A stretch of DNA of 64,000 nucleotides. Source: Megalonaias nervosa (lineage: Eukaryota > Mollusca > Bivalvia > Unionida > Unionidae). The notes beneath the pieces were generated by a model. It saw only the letters and a list, made by a program, of their open reading frames with translations. It was not told the origin of the DNA and ran no database searches. This document shows positions 1-10,495 of this stretch, one piece after another; the stretch's first letter is position 1, and each line of letters begins with the position of its first letter. The stretch lies in the NCBI GenBank assembly GCA_016617855.1, contig JAECUM010096230.1:62001-126000 (forward strand), given 5' to 3'. The position numbers and the translations under genes are program-made.

Positions 1-726
1 CCCTTGGCTAAATGTTCACTTTTTTTATTTAGTGCTATATACGAGACTGTGGAGAATATAATTAACAAATTTCGGCCCAATCGTTACATTGCGAAATAAT
101 AAGAAAATTCTATGATTTATCCGAAAAATTAACCACCCATATCCTATATTAGTTTAAATATTTTTAAAAATATCTTGAGATATAAGATACAAAAGTATCC
201 TGAAAGTAAATGGTCGGTTCCTTAAAAAGTTATGCTCCATATGATTTTTTAAAAAAAACTTCACTTCCACATACGAATGCCCTCTGCACGATGTTTAATC
301 TTTACCATGAACACTGTCACATGTTGTGACCTGCCTCAGCTGTAACGACCCGAAATGTATATTGTCTACCTAATGTTTTTCTTGTAATTTTACGTCAAAA
401 TTATTCCGCATTGGTTTAAAGCGAGCTCGTGAAACTAGCTAAAGTGTATCGAAAATAGCCAAAATCAGTCATTTTTAAATTATTCTGTTGTGATAAACGA
501 ATTTTCCAACAACTACTCTCATATGGAAATACAAGCAGCTGAATTTGCATTTCTCAATATAAAGTTTGAGAAAAAAACAATCGTAATGGAACATTCACTA
601 TTAGTGCATAGTTTTGCATTCGAACACTTTGGTAATCATGCTGAGCTAGATATCCGTCGTGTCTTGTGCACATTAAATGCTTAAACAAAACTGATTCACG
701 CCAACATAATCATTTCTTGATTTTAC
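1..726. other. AT-rich non-coding flank
   Basis: I see no convincing gene here. A 64-codon open frame at 490-684 has no recognisable domain and is probably chance. The stretch lies outside the minus-oriented LTR that begins at 727 and does not resemble the primer-binding region seen behind the plus-oriented LTR copy at 4664. Confidence 0.5.
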
Positions 727-1661
727 TGTTACGTGTAGGCTCGTACAAAAGTAACAAAAGAAAAGAGTGAAGCCAACAAGCTTTGTAAATTTTCAAAAAT
801 GTTTATTTCCCTAGAAAACAATGTAAAAATAGGAAATAGGACTTACGGTTTGTGAATATAATCCAAAAATTACTCCTAAAGTTGAAAAATATAAGTCCTA
901 TCACTAAACAGTTCTAATTGAATCCAAGTTCGAATCTCGATGAAATTCCAATATGGAAGGCGATAACGTCAGATGAGGTTGTTATACAAATGGCAACAAT
1001 TCCTCGTTGAATCACAATTTATAATGTTCCGTTTAGAATTCCATAATAAATTTCCACTGAATGTCTTTGTCCAAGTATTTTATAAAAAGAAGAAGTACTT
1101 GTGTAGTTTTCTAGAGAATAAATTATTAAATTCCAAAAAATAGATGAACTTCAAAACAAGCTGGCAACAACAATAAACACCTCTTGAGCCCTCAAGGTTT
1201 AAAATACAACTGAACTAATCTACTACCAATTGGCTGTTTTAAGCCTCGATTTTAGATCACATGGTAGCTCACGTGATAGGCGACGTGACCACTAATTTGA
1301 ACAGCGCAATAAAGAAATGCCATTTAGCACGTAGCTAGAATAGCCCTATCTAAGAATCAGATTCTCACGCTGGAAATGAATTTAAAAATAAAACTGTTTA
1401 CAATTCAGCTAACACGTGGGCCGAAAATGACCTTGGTAATAGCCAATCATTTTCGCGTAGTGTTTACAAAATCTATGAACCAAAGTGAGCTAAAAATAGT
1501 GCTTAAGTCATACTTTTACGTTCTAATCAAAATGATATTTTTTTCCCAAAAATATCAAATCCCGTGAAAATAACCATTACAATAAAATGTAATGAAACAA
1601 AATTAAAATAAAGAAGAATTTAAAACTAACACACAAGCAATTAAATTACATATACGTAACA
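727..1661 (-). repeat. LTR of a Ty3/Gypsy-type retroelement, minus orientation
   Basis: This 935-bp stretch is the diverged reverse complement of 3729-4663. Read on the minus strand it starts TGTTACGTATA and ends ACACGTAACA, so it has the TG...CA termini of an LTR. Shared landmarks include the region around the GACGTCA-like site near 965-975 and the TACGAGCC end motif. No retroelement interior is recognisable on its outer side, so it is probably a solo LTR or the relic of a rearranged copy. The 5-bp flanks (TTTAC and CTACT) do not form a clear target duplication. Confidence 0.8.
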
Positions 1662-3172
1662 CTACTTTAAGACGAAATAACACCATAGATTAAACGTCGG
1701 GATTCACTTTTTACTTTTACCTCTCCCTCTCTGTAAAATATGAAGTTGTGGACAGGAAGATTATGTTTTTCTAATACTACCTTAACTTTGAAAATTGGGA
1801 TTTTTCTTAATTTTTCTTCTTTTTTAATAAATGGTATTATATTTCCTATATTTCTAAAATAATTATTCTTTCTGGGATGCATACTATTCATCCAATCCAT
1901 TTGGTGATTTTGCCTCCCTTGAGTTATGTAAATGCTTGGATTGCTTCCCTTAGTTTATGTAAACGCTTGGAGTGCATATGGTATAAAATGTATTGCGTAT
2001 CTCTGTGGACAAACTTTAGTTAATGTATAAAAACATAATTAGTTATGGGTTATAACAATAGTCTTCGTTTACCTTTAAGCCTTCCATGAGAGTGTCTCAA
2101 CTAGGTTTGTAAATTATAATGAGAATGTATAGGTTTTCAATGATGACAATAATATCTAATGGTAAGTACTGTAGGTTGTGGAACTGTGAAATTCGCCATA
2201 CTGCTAGGACTACATTATGACGGAACAAATTACTCCTTAAACGTCTCATATAATTTTGTTCTTAACTTTGACGGATTCATTATTTAATTAGATGTGTCTG
2301 TATATTCCTACATTCTACATGTTGGTGTTGTTTTTTTTTATTATTTATATTTGTACATTCTACTTGTTGGTGTTGTTTATTTTATCATTTATATTTGTAT
2401 ATAAGACTCCTATGACTTCTGTGTTTCAGGTTCACTTATATTTCAGTTTTAGACCATGCAGTCTGACATAAAGAATTCTTATTTCATATGACAAACTTTT
2501 AATGGAAAATGTCATGTACACAAAAAAAATTTTCAAGTATGTCACTATTTTAAGATAACAAAAGTTGTATACATTCTATTTGTTACACAGTACCACGATG
2601 TTTCTTAGTCCGAGTTTCCTATGACCCTTAATAACCCATTTTTGATATTTGGACATTTATGTTGGGATATATACATTTGTAAAAAAAAAGGGGGGTGGGG
2701 GTGGTATGGATAAGAGGAAGGTTTCTACATTTTTGCGTACAAAATAGGTTCTGCCTTTGTGGCCTCTTGTCCCTGATGACCATAACCCTGTGTCCCATTT
2801 ACATGCTAAGAAAGTGCACTACCTATTGTAATTTGTATTACAACTTTAAGTCAAGGGTAATATGGTGTACAACGTTCCAATTCACTACTATCATTATGAT
2901 ACATAATGATAATGCCCGGTGTGTGGGAGTGTGAGTGTGGAGGGTGTGCAATAAATGTTTTCATTATAACATTTCCAACAACTGCCATTTTTCACTAATA
3001 TTTTTCTTATATTTACTCTAAACGATGATAACACATAAAACAAGGAGACCTAAAATAGTAAAAAAATACACAGAAAAAGATTGCCCAGTGTTCTAGAGTG
3101 TACAGTACAGTTACATGTCGCTTCCTCTTATGTACGTAGTCTGTACGATGTTCGATCTTACCGGCAAAAACT
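1662..3172. other. Non-coding spacer between inverted LTRs
   Basis: AT-rich sequence with no supported gene. Short open frames at 1667-1900 (minus) and 2695-2934 (plus) have no domain and biased composition. Around 2310-2410 a TACATTCTAC.TGTTGGTGTTG motif is repeated twice, a small local duplication. Confidence 0.5.
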
Positions 3173-3592
3173 GCCCAATATAGGGACCTTACCAAATACG
3201 GGGGCCTTACTCAATACGGGGACCTTACCCAATACAGGGACCTTATCCAATACAGGATCCTTTCCTAATGCGATTGGGCTTATCCAATACAGGGGCCTTA
3301 CCCAATATAGGGACCTTACCCAATACAGGGTTCTTACTCAGTACGGGGGCCAAACTCAATACAGGGTCCTTACCCAATACGGGGGCCTTATCCAATACAA
3401 GGGGCTTACCCAATGCAGTTACCTTATCCAATACAGTGGCCTTACCCAAGAGAGGGCCTTACCCAATACGGGGGCCTTATCCAATACAGGGGCCTTATCA
3501 AATACACGGACCTTACCCAATACAGGGGCCTGACCCAATACAGGGACCTTACCCAATACAGGGGACTTATTCAATAAAGGGACTTACCGAAC

Positions 3593-3595
<3 letters not shown>
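3173..3595. repeat. 18-bp minisatellite (ACCTTACCCAATACAGGG)
   Basis: About 23 tandem copies of an 18-bp unit such as ACCTTACCCAATACAGGG, with point variants (for example CAATACGGGGGCC). Because 18 is a multiple of three, the array is open in several frames and yields apparent repetitive peptides with the pattern NTG-x-LPNTG; these are not evidence of a gene. Confidence 0.9.
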
Positions 3596-3624
<29 letters not shown>

Positions 3625-3636
3625 CTTATATATATA

Positions 3637-3679
<43 letters not shown>

Positions 3680-3681
3680 TT

Positions 3682-3728
<47 letters not shown>
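3596..3728. repeat. (TA)n microsatellite
   Basis: An interrupted TA dinucleotide run directly joins the minisatellite to the plus-oriented LTR. It is a likely site of breakage or polymerase slippage between the two inverted LTR copies. Confidence 0.95.
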
Positions 3729-3731
<3 letters not shown>

Positions 3732-4663
3732 TTACGTATACGTAATTTAATTACTTGTGTGTTAGTTTTAAATTTTGTTTTTTTAAATTTTGTTTCATTA
3801 CATTTTATTGAAATGATAATTTTCATTGGATTTGAGTCTCTTCTCGGAAAATTGGCTTGACCCGATTAGATTATAACGGTTACTTCAGCATTATTTTTAG
3901 CTCACATTGGTTCATAGATCTTGTAAACATCGGGTGAATACGATTGGCTATTACCAAGGTCATGATATGCTTGCGTGATAGCTCTAATATGTAAACAATT
4001 TTTTTTTTTATTGAATCTTATAATAAGATTCGCTAAGTTCTTTCAAGGACTACGTGATAAATAGCATTTTTTAAAACTGCGCTGTTCAAATTAGTAAATC
4101 ACGTAGCCCGTCACGTGAGCCACCATGTAATCTAAAATCGAGGCTTAAAACAGCCATTTTCTACTAGATCTATTTAGTAATATTTTAAACCTTGAGGGCT
4201 CAAGAGGTTTTATTGTTGTTGCCAGTTTGTTCTGAAGTTCGTCTGTTTTTTGGAATTTAATAATTCATTCTCTAGAAAACTACACAAGTGCTTCATATTT
4301 ATAAAAGTTCTGGGAGAAAGATATTCAGTGGAAATTTATTTTCGAAATTCTAAACGGAAACATTATAAACTGTGATTCAATCGAGGATCTGTTGCCGTCA
4401 GTACAACGACCTCATCTGACGTCATCGCCTTCCATATTGGAATTTCATCGAGATTCGAACCTGGATTCAATTAGAACTGTTTAGTGATAGGACTTATATT
4501 TTTCAATTCTAGGATTAAATTTTGGATTGTATTCACAAATCGTAAGTCCAATTTCATATTTTTATCTTGTTTTCTAGGGAAATAAATTATTTTGTTAAAA
4601 TTTACAAAGCCTGTTGACTTCACTTTTTTCTTTTGTTACTTTTGTACGAGCCTACACGTAACA
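3729..4663 (+). repeat. 5' LTR of the retroelement, plus orientation
   Basis: This 935-bp copy matches 727-1661 in inverse orientation. It ends in CCTACACGTAACA at 4663. A TATAAAAG box lies near 4299, a TGACGTCA CRE-like palindrome lies near 4417, and an AATAAA lies near 4580, compatible with the U3 and R parts of an LTR. Its first bases read TGGTTACG rather than TGTTACG, next to the TA tract. It is followed directly by the retroelement interior. Confidence 0.85.
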
Positions 4664-4828
4664 AGAGAAAATTGGGGTTGCTCGCCCTTGGATATTTGAA
4701 TTTTGGCTAAAATATTTCAGAAAATTGTTTTTTTTTTTTTAAATTTAAATTCCCCTAGTTTTTAAATCCCAAGTACTATTTACATTTTGTTTGAAATCTT
4801 TAGTGAAAACAACAGGCTTTCATTCACA
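4664..4828 (+). promoter_or_regulatory. Retroelement leader with possible primer-binding site
   Basis: Seven bases after the LTR end comes a TGGGGTTGCTCGCCC stretch (about 4674-4688). A primer-binding site begins with TGG, the complement of a tRNA 3' CCA end, and lies just behind the 5' LTR, so position and first bases fit. I cannot say which tRNA it would match. The rest is a short AT-rich leader to the gag start at 4829. Confidence 0.4.
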
Positions 4829-6130
4829 ATGTCATTAAAAGTGGAAACTTTTCTTTCTATTCCTACTCAGGAGCAGCTGGATAGTTTGAAAAAAGACGAG
4901 ATGCTTGACTTGCCAGAAAATATCACTTTTCTGAGGCAAAAGATTCCTTAACGAAAGAAGAAATTAAAAACATTTTGATTCAATATTTAGTAGAGAAGAA
5001 TGTTTTTGATAAAAGTGTTTTGGCTTCGGTCAGTAAGTCGGTATCAGACTCTGACATAAAAGTAATGGAGTTAAAAATGAAATGCAAGATGGAATTGGAG
5101 TTAAGGAAGCTCGAGCTTCAGAAAGAGGGAAAACAAATGCAATTACAAAAAGAATAAATGCAGTTGCAATTAGAATAGAAGCAATTGCAATTGCAATTTG
5201 AGAAAGGGAAGAAAGAGAGACAGGAAAGAGAGAATGATAAACAAATGAAATTACAATTTGAGAAAGAGGAGAGAGAGACAGATGCAATTGGAGTTACAGA
5301 AAGAACAAATGCACTTACAGATGCAAAAAGAGAAGGATGAAAAGGAATTTCAAATTAAAATGAAAGAAATGGAGCTGGCAAGTGAAAAGCACGATCCTAC
5401 TTCACATACAAATTCAAGTTTTGACATTACAAGAAATATCAGGTTAGTGCCCCCTTTTAGAGAAAAAGAAGTAGACAAATATTTTATCTATTTTGAAAAA
5501 GTTGCTGAAAATTTGAAATGGCCAAGGGAGCATTGGACTCAATTATTGCAATGTGTACTTTTTGGCAAGGCCCGAGATATCTATGCATCCCTGTCAGTAC
5601 AGCAAAGTTCTGACTGATTTCGTTAAGGAATGCATCTTAAAAGGTTATGCGTTAGTCCCTGAGGCTTATCGGCAAAAATTCAGAAACTATGAAAAAGAAG
5701 CTGGACAAACTTATGTTGAATTTGCAAGAGAAAAAGAGCAGTTATTTGAGAGATGGTGCTTAGCCGAGAAAGTTGAACATGATTATGAAAGTCTCGAACA
5801 ACTTGTATTACTTGAAGAGTTTAAGAACTGTGTTCCTCATGACATTAAAACCCATCTTGAAGAGCATGAGATCGATACCTTGGAAAATGCTGCTCTTACT
5901 GCTGACAAGTATTCATTAACTCATAAAGTTCATGTTGTAAGCAAATCTTTCACTCACCAGTCTACTGGTAGAAAGGTATTTCAGCCTAACACGACTCCTT
6001 CTAAAACTCAATCTGGCACAACTTCTAAAAATCAAGCTTCTGATAAACTTGATTCAAAATCCTTGTCTATTCCTACGTGTACCTATTGCAAAAAAAAAAA
6101 AATAAAAATAAAAGGACGCGTCATTTCTGA
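4829..6130 (+). pseudogene. gag: Retroelement gag (decayed), SCAN-like domain and broken zinc knuckle
   Basis: The start at 4829 (ATG behind the LTR leader) opens a frame that stops at 4948 and resumes one frame over at 4975. Then follows a long K/E/Q-rich coiled-coil stretch (5050-5390) with several breaks, and a capsid-like part around 5400-5950 containing a region similar to SCAN-type retroelement gag domains (EAYRQKF...YVEFAREKEQLFERW). A C-x2-C start at 6083 (CTYCKKKK) with a later DCFKLK looks like a zinc knuckle spoiled inside an A-rich slippage tract. Gag would package the element RNA. The frame breaks near 4948, 5157 and 5617 show that it is dead. Confidence 0.75.
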
Positions 6131-7091
6131 TTGCTTCAAATTGAAATATAGGCATCAGAATCAAGATAGACCCATCCCAGATGTTCTTATTTCTAAGAGG
6201 TCAAGGTCACGGTCATGTATTGAAAGCAATACATTTCTTGGATCTAACAAACCCCAGTCTGATTTTACTATGGAGAATTATGAACCATTCATGTCGAAGG
6301 GTTCTATATCACTCTTGGGTGATTTGGCCAATCCTATCCCTTTTAAAATTTTAAGGGATACAGGAGCTTCTCAGAGTCTTTTATTATCAGGTACTTTGCC
6401 TTTTTCTGAGAAGTATTGTTCTAATGAGAGTGTTCTCATTCAGGGAGTAGAGTGTGGCTTTGTTAATGTTCCTCTCCATTCTGTAAATTTGTCATCAGAC
6501 TTAGTTTCAGGACCTGTGACAGTCGAAATAGTGTTTATCTTACCCGTTGAGGGCATTCATTTGTTGCTAGGCAACGACCTAGCTGGAGACAAGGTTGTGG
6601 TTAATCCACTTGTAACTGACAAGCCTTGTTTGGATCAGAAACTTGATCCTATTGAAAAAGAATGCCCTGAGTTATACCCAGCTTGTGCAGTTATCAGAGC
6701 TATGGCAAAGAAAGCTCTTGAGAATGATTTTGATAAGGAAAGTATTCCTTTAGCTGACACATGTGTTGGTCAGACTTTTGATGAGGTCACTTTCACTTCT
6801 AATTTGGATCAATCGAAAGGTATTGATCACAGTGATCCTCTTTTAAATACTCATTCTCTTTTAACTAACCAGGGTGATAAACGACAATCACTTGTCGTCG
6901 AACAGGAAAAAGATCCTAAGATCTCCTGCTTGTTTCAGATGGCCATTAGTGAACCTGAAGCTACTGAAGTACCTGTCTGTTATTTCATTAAAAATGGAAT
7001 TCTTATGAGAAAATGGAGACCTCCCGAGGTACCTGCTAGTGACGAGTGGTCAGTGAACTATCAGATTGTAGTTCCAAAATCTTACAGATAG
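6131..7091 (+). pseudogene. pol (PR): Retroelement aspartic protease region
   Basis: The frame continues from gag. The motif LRDTGASQSLLL (about 6352-6388) is the D-T-G-A active-site loop of a retropepsin, and HLLLGNDLAGDK (about 6556-6600) fits the later flap and hydrophobic-Gly part that closes the domain. The stretch to 7091 is a linker that leads directly toward the integrase zinc finger. A stop at 7089-7091 interrupts the polyprotein. Confidence 0.75.
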
Positions 7092-8318
7092 GGAATACTT
7101 AGTTTGGCCCATGAAACTCGTCTGGCTAGTCATTTAGGGATAAATAAATCTTATCACAAGATCTTGACTCACTTTTATTGGCCAAAAATCAAAAGTGATG
7201 TTTGTAAATTTTGTAGATCTTGTCATACTTGTCAAATGGTAGGAAAACCCAATCAGAAGATACCTAAGGCTTATTTGCAACCTATTCCTGCATTTGACGA
7301 ACCATTTATTAGAATTATGGTAGACTGTGTTGGTCCCTTACCTAAGACCAAGTCAGGCAACCAATATTTGTTCACCATTATGTGTGCGTCAACCAGATTC
7401 CCAGAGGCAATTCCTTTGAGGAATATAAAAAAAAACCAGAACCATAATAAAAGCTTTGATCAATTTTTTTACTCAGTTTGGCCTTCCCAAATCTGTCTAA
7501 TCGGATCAAGGGTCAAATTTTATGTCTAGAATTTTCCAGCAAGCTATGCACGAATTAGGCATTCAACAGTTAAAACTTCTGCTTACCACCCTGAGAGCCA
7601 AGGGGTTTTAGAAAGATTTCATCAGACTTTGAAAAATATGATTTGATCATATTGCTTTGATACGAGTAAAGATTGAGATGAAGGCATTCATTTACTGTCG
7701 TTTGCTGTTAGGGAGTCCGTTTAAGAATCTTTAGGATTCGGTCCCTTTGAACTAGTTTTCGGACATTCTGTGCGTGGACCATTGAAGTTGTTGAAAGAGA
7801 AACTCTTTCTAATGTAGATACTGAGATTAGTCTTCTTGATTATGTTTCTGATTTTAAGTACAAGTTGTCAAAGGCTTGTGAGGTCGCAGGAACAAATTTA
7901 CACTCTACTCAGTCCAGAATGAAATTAAGATATGATAAAAAACTCAAGGGATAGGAGTTTTCGGCCTGGTGATAGAGTCCTAGCTCTCTTGCCCATTCCA
8001 CAAAATCTCATTTAAGCCAAGTTTTATGGTCCATACACGGTTAAAATGAAAGCAAATGATTTAAATTACATCATAAATACTCCTGGGAGGCGAAAACAAA
8101 ATAAACTTTGCCACATTAACATGTTAAAGGAGTATATTGAGAGAGATAGCCAAGTAAATCATGCAGTTAATTTAGTTGTACTTGTCCCACTTACTGAGGA
8201 TTTAAGTGAAGAAATCAAATCGGACTCTGTTGATCTTGGAGCAACAAATCTTCGGAATTCGGAAATTATGAAGAATCTGGACCAGAAACTTTTACATTTG
8301 CAACAACAAAAAGAATGA
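7092..8318 (+). pseudogene. pol (INT): Retroelement integrase (before RT)
   Basis: An H-x-C-C zinc-binding domain is visible: HETRLASH then CRSCHTC (about 7108-7235). The rve catalytic core follows, with the first Asp in IMVDCVGPLPK (about 7315) and the region SNQYLFTIM-like downstream. The frame breaks at 7430-7530; the remaining core and the C-terminal region (DRVLALLPIP, YGPYTV near 7965-8040; HINMLKEY near 8120) are recognisable across several frames. The integrase would insert the cDNA. Its placement upstream of RT is the reverse of the normal Gypsy order. Confidence 0.75.
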
Positions 8319-8865
8319 AGTTCAACAGTTATTATTCGAATATGAGCACTTGTTTCCAGATATTCCTACGAGGACAAACAAAATTTTTCATGACGTTTAA
8401 ACTGTAGATGCAAAACCTGTGAAACAACACCCATACAGGATAAACCCTCTCAAACAGGAATACTTGAAAAAGGATATTCAGTATTTGCTGGAGAACGATT
8501 TTATAGAGCCCAGTAAAAGTGATTGGTGTTCACCATGTATGCTTGTTCCGAAACCAGATAAAACTTTCCGTATGGGTACTGATTATAGGAAGGTGAACAG
8601 TGTGACAAAAACAGATTCATTTCCATTACCAAGAATCGCTGACTGTATTGATAAAATTGGAAATGCCAATTACGTCACCAAATTTGACCTTCTGAAAGGA
8701 TTTTGACAAATTCTACTAACGGAAAGAGCAAACGAAATTTCAGAATTTGTGACATCAGATGGACTCTATCAATATAAAGTAATGCCGATCGGGATGAAGG
8801 GTTCCCTAAGTACCTTTCAACATTTGATGAATATGATTACCTCTGGTCTAGATAATTGTGATGCG
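8319..8865 (+). pseudogene. pol (RT): Retroelement reverse transcriptase, truncated
   Basis: Residues 1-95 at 8419-8706 carry the start of a Ty3/Gypsy RT: a SDWCSPCMLVPKPD stretch, then FRMGTDYRKVN and FPLPRI. The domain containing FDLLKG ends at an in-frame TGA (8704-8706). The frame then goes on through VMPIGMKGSLSTFQHLMN and stops being RT at about 8863, immediately before the position where the family's Y-x-D-D catalytic motif should come. There is no RNase H and no 3' LTR before the Polinton DNA starts. Confidence 0.8.
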
Positions 8866-8867
8866 TA

Positions 8868-9118
8868 GCAGCAGAGAGGCTGAACCCCACAACTTTTTTA
8901 ATTAGAGATTTAGCCGAAAATAAAGGTTCCTACGAAGGCTAAGAAATAAGGTCAATAATCTCAAACCGAAACCTCTAACCAAGCATATTTCTATGCAGGG
9001 GGAAAAAGATTCAATTAGCTTTTTTGTTACTCGTTCGCTGACGTATTTTTTCAAATTTTAGGAGTGTTCGTTTGCGACGCGCACACGCACTCGTTGTCGT
9101 TCACCCTCTCTGCTGCTG
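8868..9118. mobile_element. 251-bp MITE-like element with TIRs and TA flanks
   Basis: The left end GCAGCAGAGAGGCTGAAC (from 8868) is matched by the inverted right end GTTCACCCTCTCTGCTGC (to 9116). Both sides have TA immediately outside (8866-8867; 9119-9120), as expected for a TA target duplication, although the right end has two extra bases. There is no coding capacity. It sits exactly at the junction of the truncated RT and the Polinton ATPase, so it either inserted at the junction or its excision/recombination created it. Confidence 0.6.
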
Positions 9119-9121
9119 TAA

Positions 9122-9790
9122 TTAACCAAACATTGTATCAAGACCTATACGATACCTTGATCTAGGATCATGTAAATTTATTGTGATAAATCCAAATCGG
9201 GTAGCTTGTGTTTTTGAAAAGATGTTTTTAAACTTAATCATGTCCATATCCCCTGAACACCAAGTTTGATTAATGTTTCGTAACGTATGCGTATCAACTC
9301 CGTGAAACACAACTAAAATATTACAGTTTTCTCTGAGCACTTTAGGTATTTGTATGTATCGCTGGGTAACATATATAACATCAGTATTTTTATGTCTGCC
9401 TCTGGAAAAAAATCCTCTCAGGATTTGATTGTTTGTCCAGCATCACATCATCGTATACTACGAGATTTTTAATACGTCCATCAAGATCATCCACAGATGG
9501 AGCTTCATTAATATCTGTGATAAAATCAATAGTATAATTACCGTCCTCATCCAACAAGTTTGCGTTTTCATTAAAATCTTTAAGCACTTCATAACATCGT
9601 TGATCATCTACAGATGGCGCCACTAAATACAACTTATCCCACTTTCGCCATCTCATTGTCAGCTTGAGCAACAATTGTGTTTTACCACATCCAGATGGTC
9701 CAGTTATTATCATTCTTATAGAATTCGATAGTGCTGGATGATGGTTGACTGTCTCCCGCGCTCGTGTCTCTGAAAAGTCAATTATTTCTA
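9122..9790 (-). pseudogene. Polinton packaging ATPase (left copy)
   Basis: FtsK/HerA-type genome-packaging ATPase of Polintons. Walker A GPSGCGKT lies near 9680-9705 (minus), Walker B-like LVVYDDVM near 9450. A frameshift in a run of T/A around 9390-9410 separates the C-terminal part 9122-9340, which ends in a stop adjacent to the MITE. In the living element this enzyme would pump DNA into capsids. It is divergent from the PLA2 gene that begins only about 50 bp away, as in the right-hand copy at 38.9 kb. Confidence 0.8.
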
Positions 9791-9804
9791 TAATAATAAA
9801 TAAC

Positions 9805-10323
9805 ATGGATCTATATTGTGTTCGATGTAGAGCACCCACGACCACAAGTGAATTAACTACAGTGACAACCAAAAAAAAAAAAAAAAACGTGCTCTTACAG
9901 GTAAATGCGAAAATGTGGCACAAAAAAATTTAGATTTATTTCGTCGAAAACAAAAACCGGCGGTGATAATGCTACTTCGCTGGGAAAATTACCAGGAATT
10001 CCATGGGTGAGAAACATCTGCCTCGCTATAATTACTGTGGTCCTGAAACTCGTCTTGATATCCGACTCGATAACCAAGACCAACCAAAACCTGGAGAGTA
10101 TCCAATAAACGCAATTGATCAAGCGTGTCATATTCATGATGTTGCGTATAAAAGCAAAGATTTACAACAACGGCACCTCGCAGATGTGAAGTTGATTCAT
10201 GCGTTAAATTCTATACTTGATAAATCTCTCAGAGAAAAGCTTGCTATCTTTCTGGTAAAATCTGCGATGAAAGGTAAACTAGTCCTAGGGGCTGGTTGTT
10301 GTTGTTGTTGTTGTGGAGCTTAA
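9805..10323 (+). pseudogene. Zinc-ribbon / phospholipase A2-like protein (left copy)
   Basis: The start MDLYCVRCR (9805) gives the first C-x2-C of a zinc ribbon; a slippage in the 17-base A run at 9871-9887 shifts the frame, and the second Cys (GKCENV) is in another frame. From 10003 the PLA2 part is clear: YNYCGPET (Ca-binding loop) and DQACHIHDVAY (His-Asp catalytic dyad, about 10117-10150). Parvovirus-type PLA2 domains of this kind are known in adintoviruses/Polintons and are thought to breach membranes during entry. The C-terminus (KGKLVLGAG) is followed by a SINE inserted at its very end. Confidence 0.8.
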
Positions 10324-10467
10324 CGCCATTTTTCAGCACACGATAGGCTAAACATGGCGGCCAGTATTAATGGAGGAGGAAGAAACCGGGAAACCCCCGG
10401 AAGGAACACGAGAAGCTAGTGGCAAGCTTTCTCACATATCCACATTCGCCGAATCCTAGGGGCTGGT
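10283..10467 (-). mobile_element. SINE with (CAA)n tail and 14-bp target duplication
   Basis: A 14-bp direct repeat TCCTAGGGGCTGGT flanks the insert (10283-10296 and 10454-10467). Read on the minus strand the 157-bp insert ends in CACAACAACAACAACAACA, a simple-repeat tail. The body (ACTGGCCGCCATGTTTAGC and neighbouring bases) is shared with 49264-49498. It is a 5'-truncated copy of a non-autonomous retroposon. No pol III A/B box was identified with confidence in this truncated copy. Confidence 0.8.
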
Positions 10468-10495
10468 AATTAATCAACTGATTATTATCATAATA

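Noticed and set aside
3081..3750. Long plus and minus frames with LPNTG-like repeats, resembling a cell-wall sorting signal
   Set aside because: They are produced by the 18-bp minisatellite and the TA tract; the unit length is a multiple of three, so frames stay open by default.
5030..5287. Minus-strand frame of 85 codons rich in Ser/Ile
   Set aside because: It is the complement of the K/E/Q-rich gag coiled-coil stretch.
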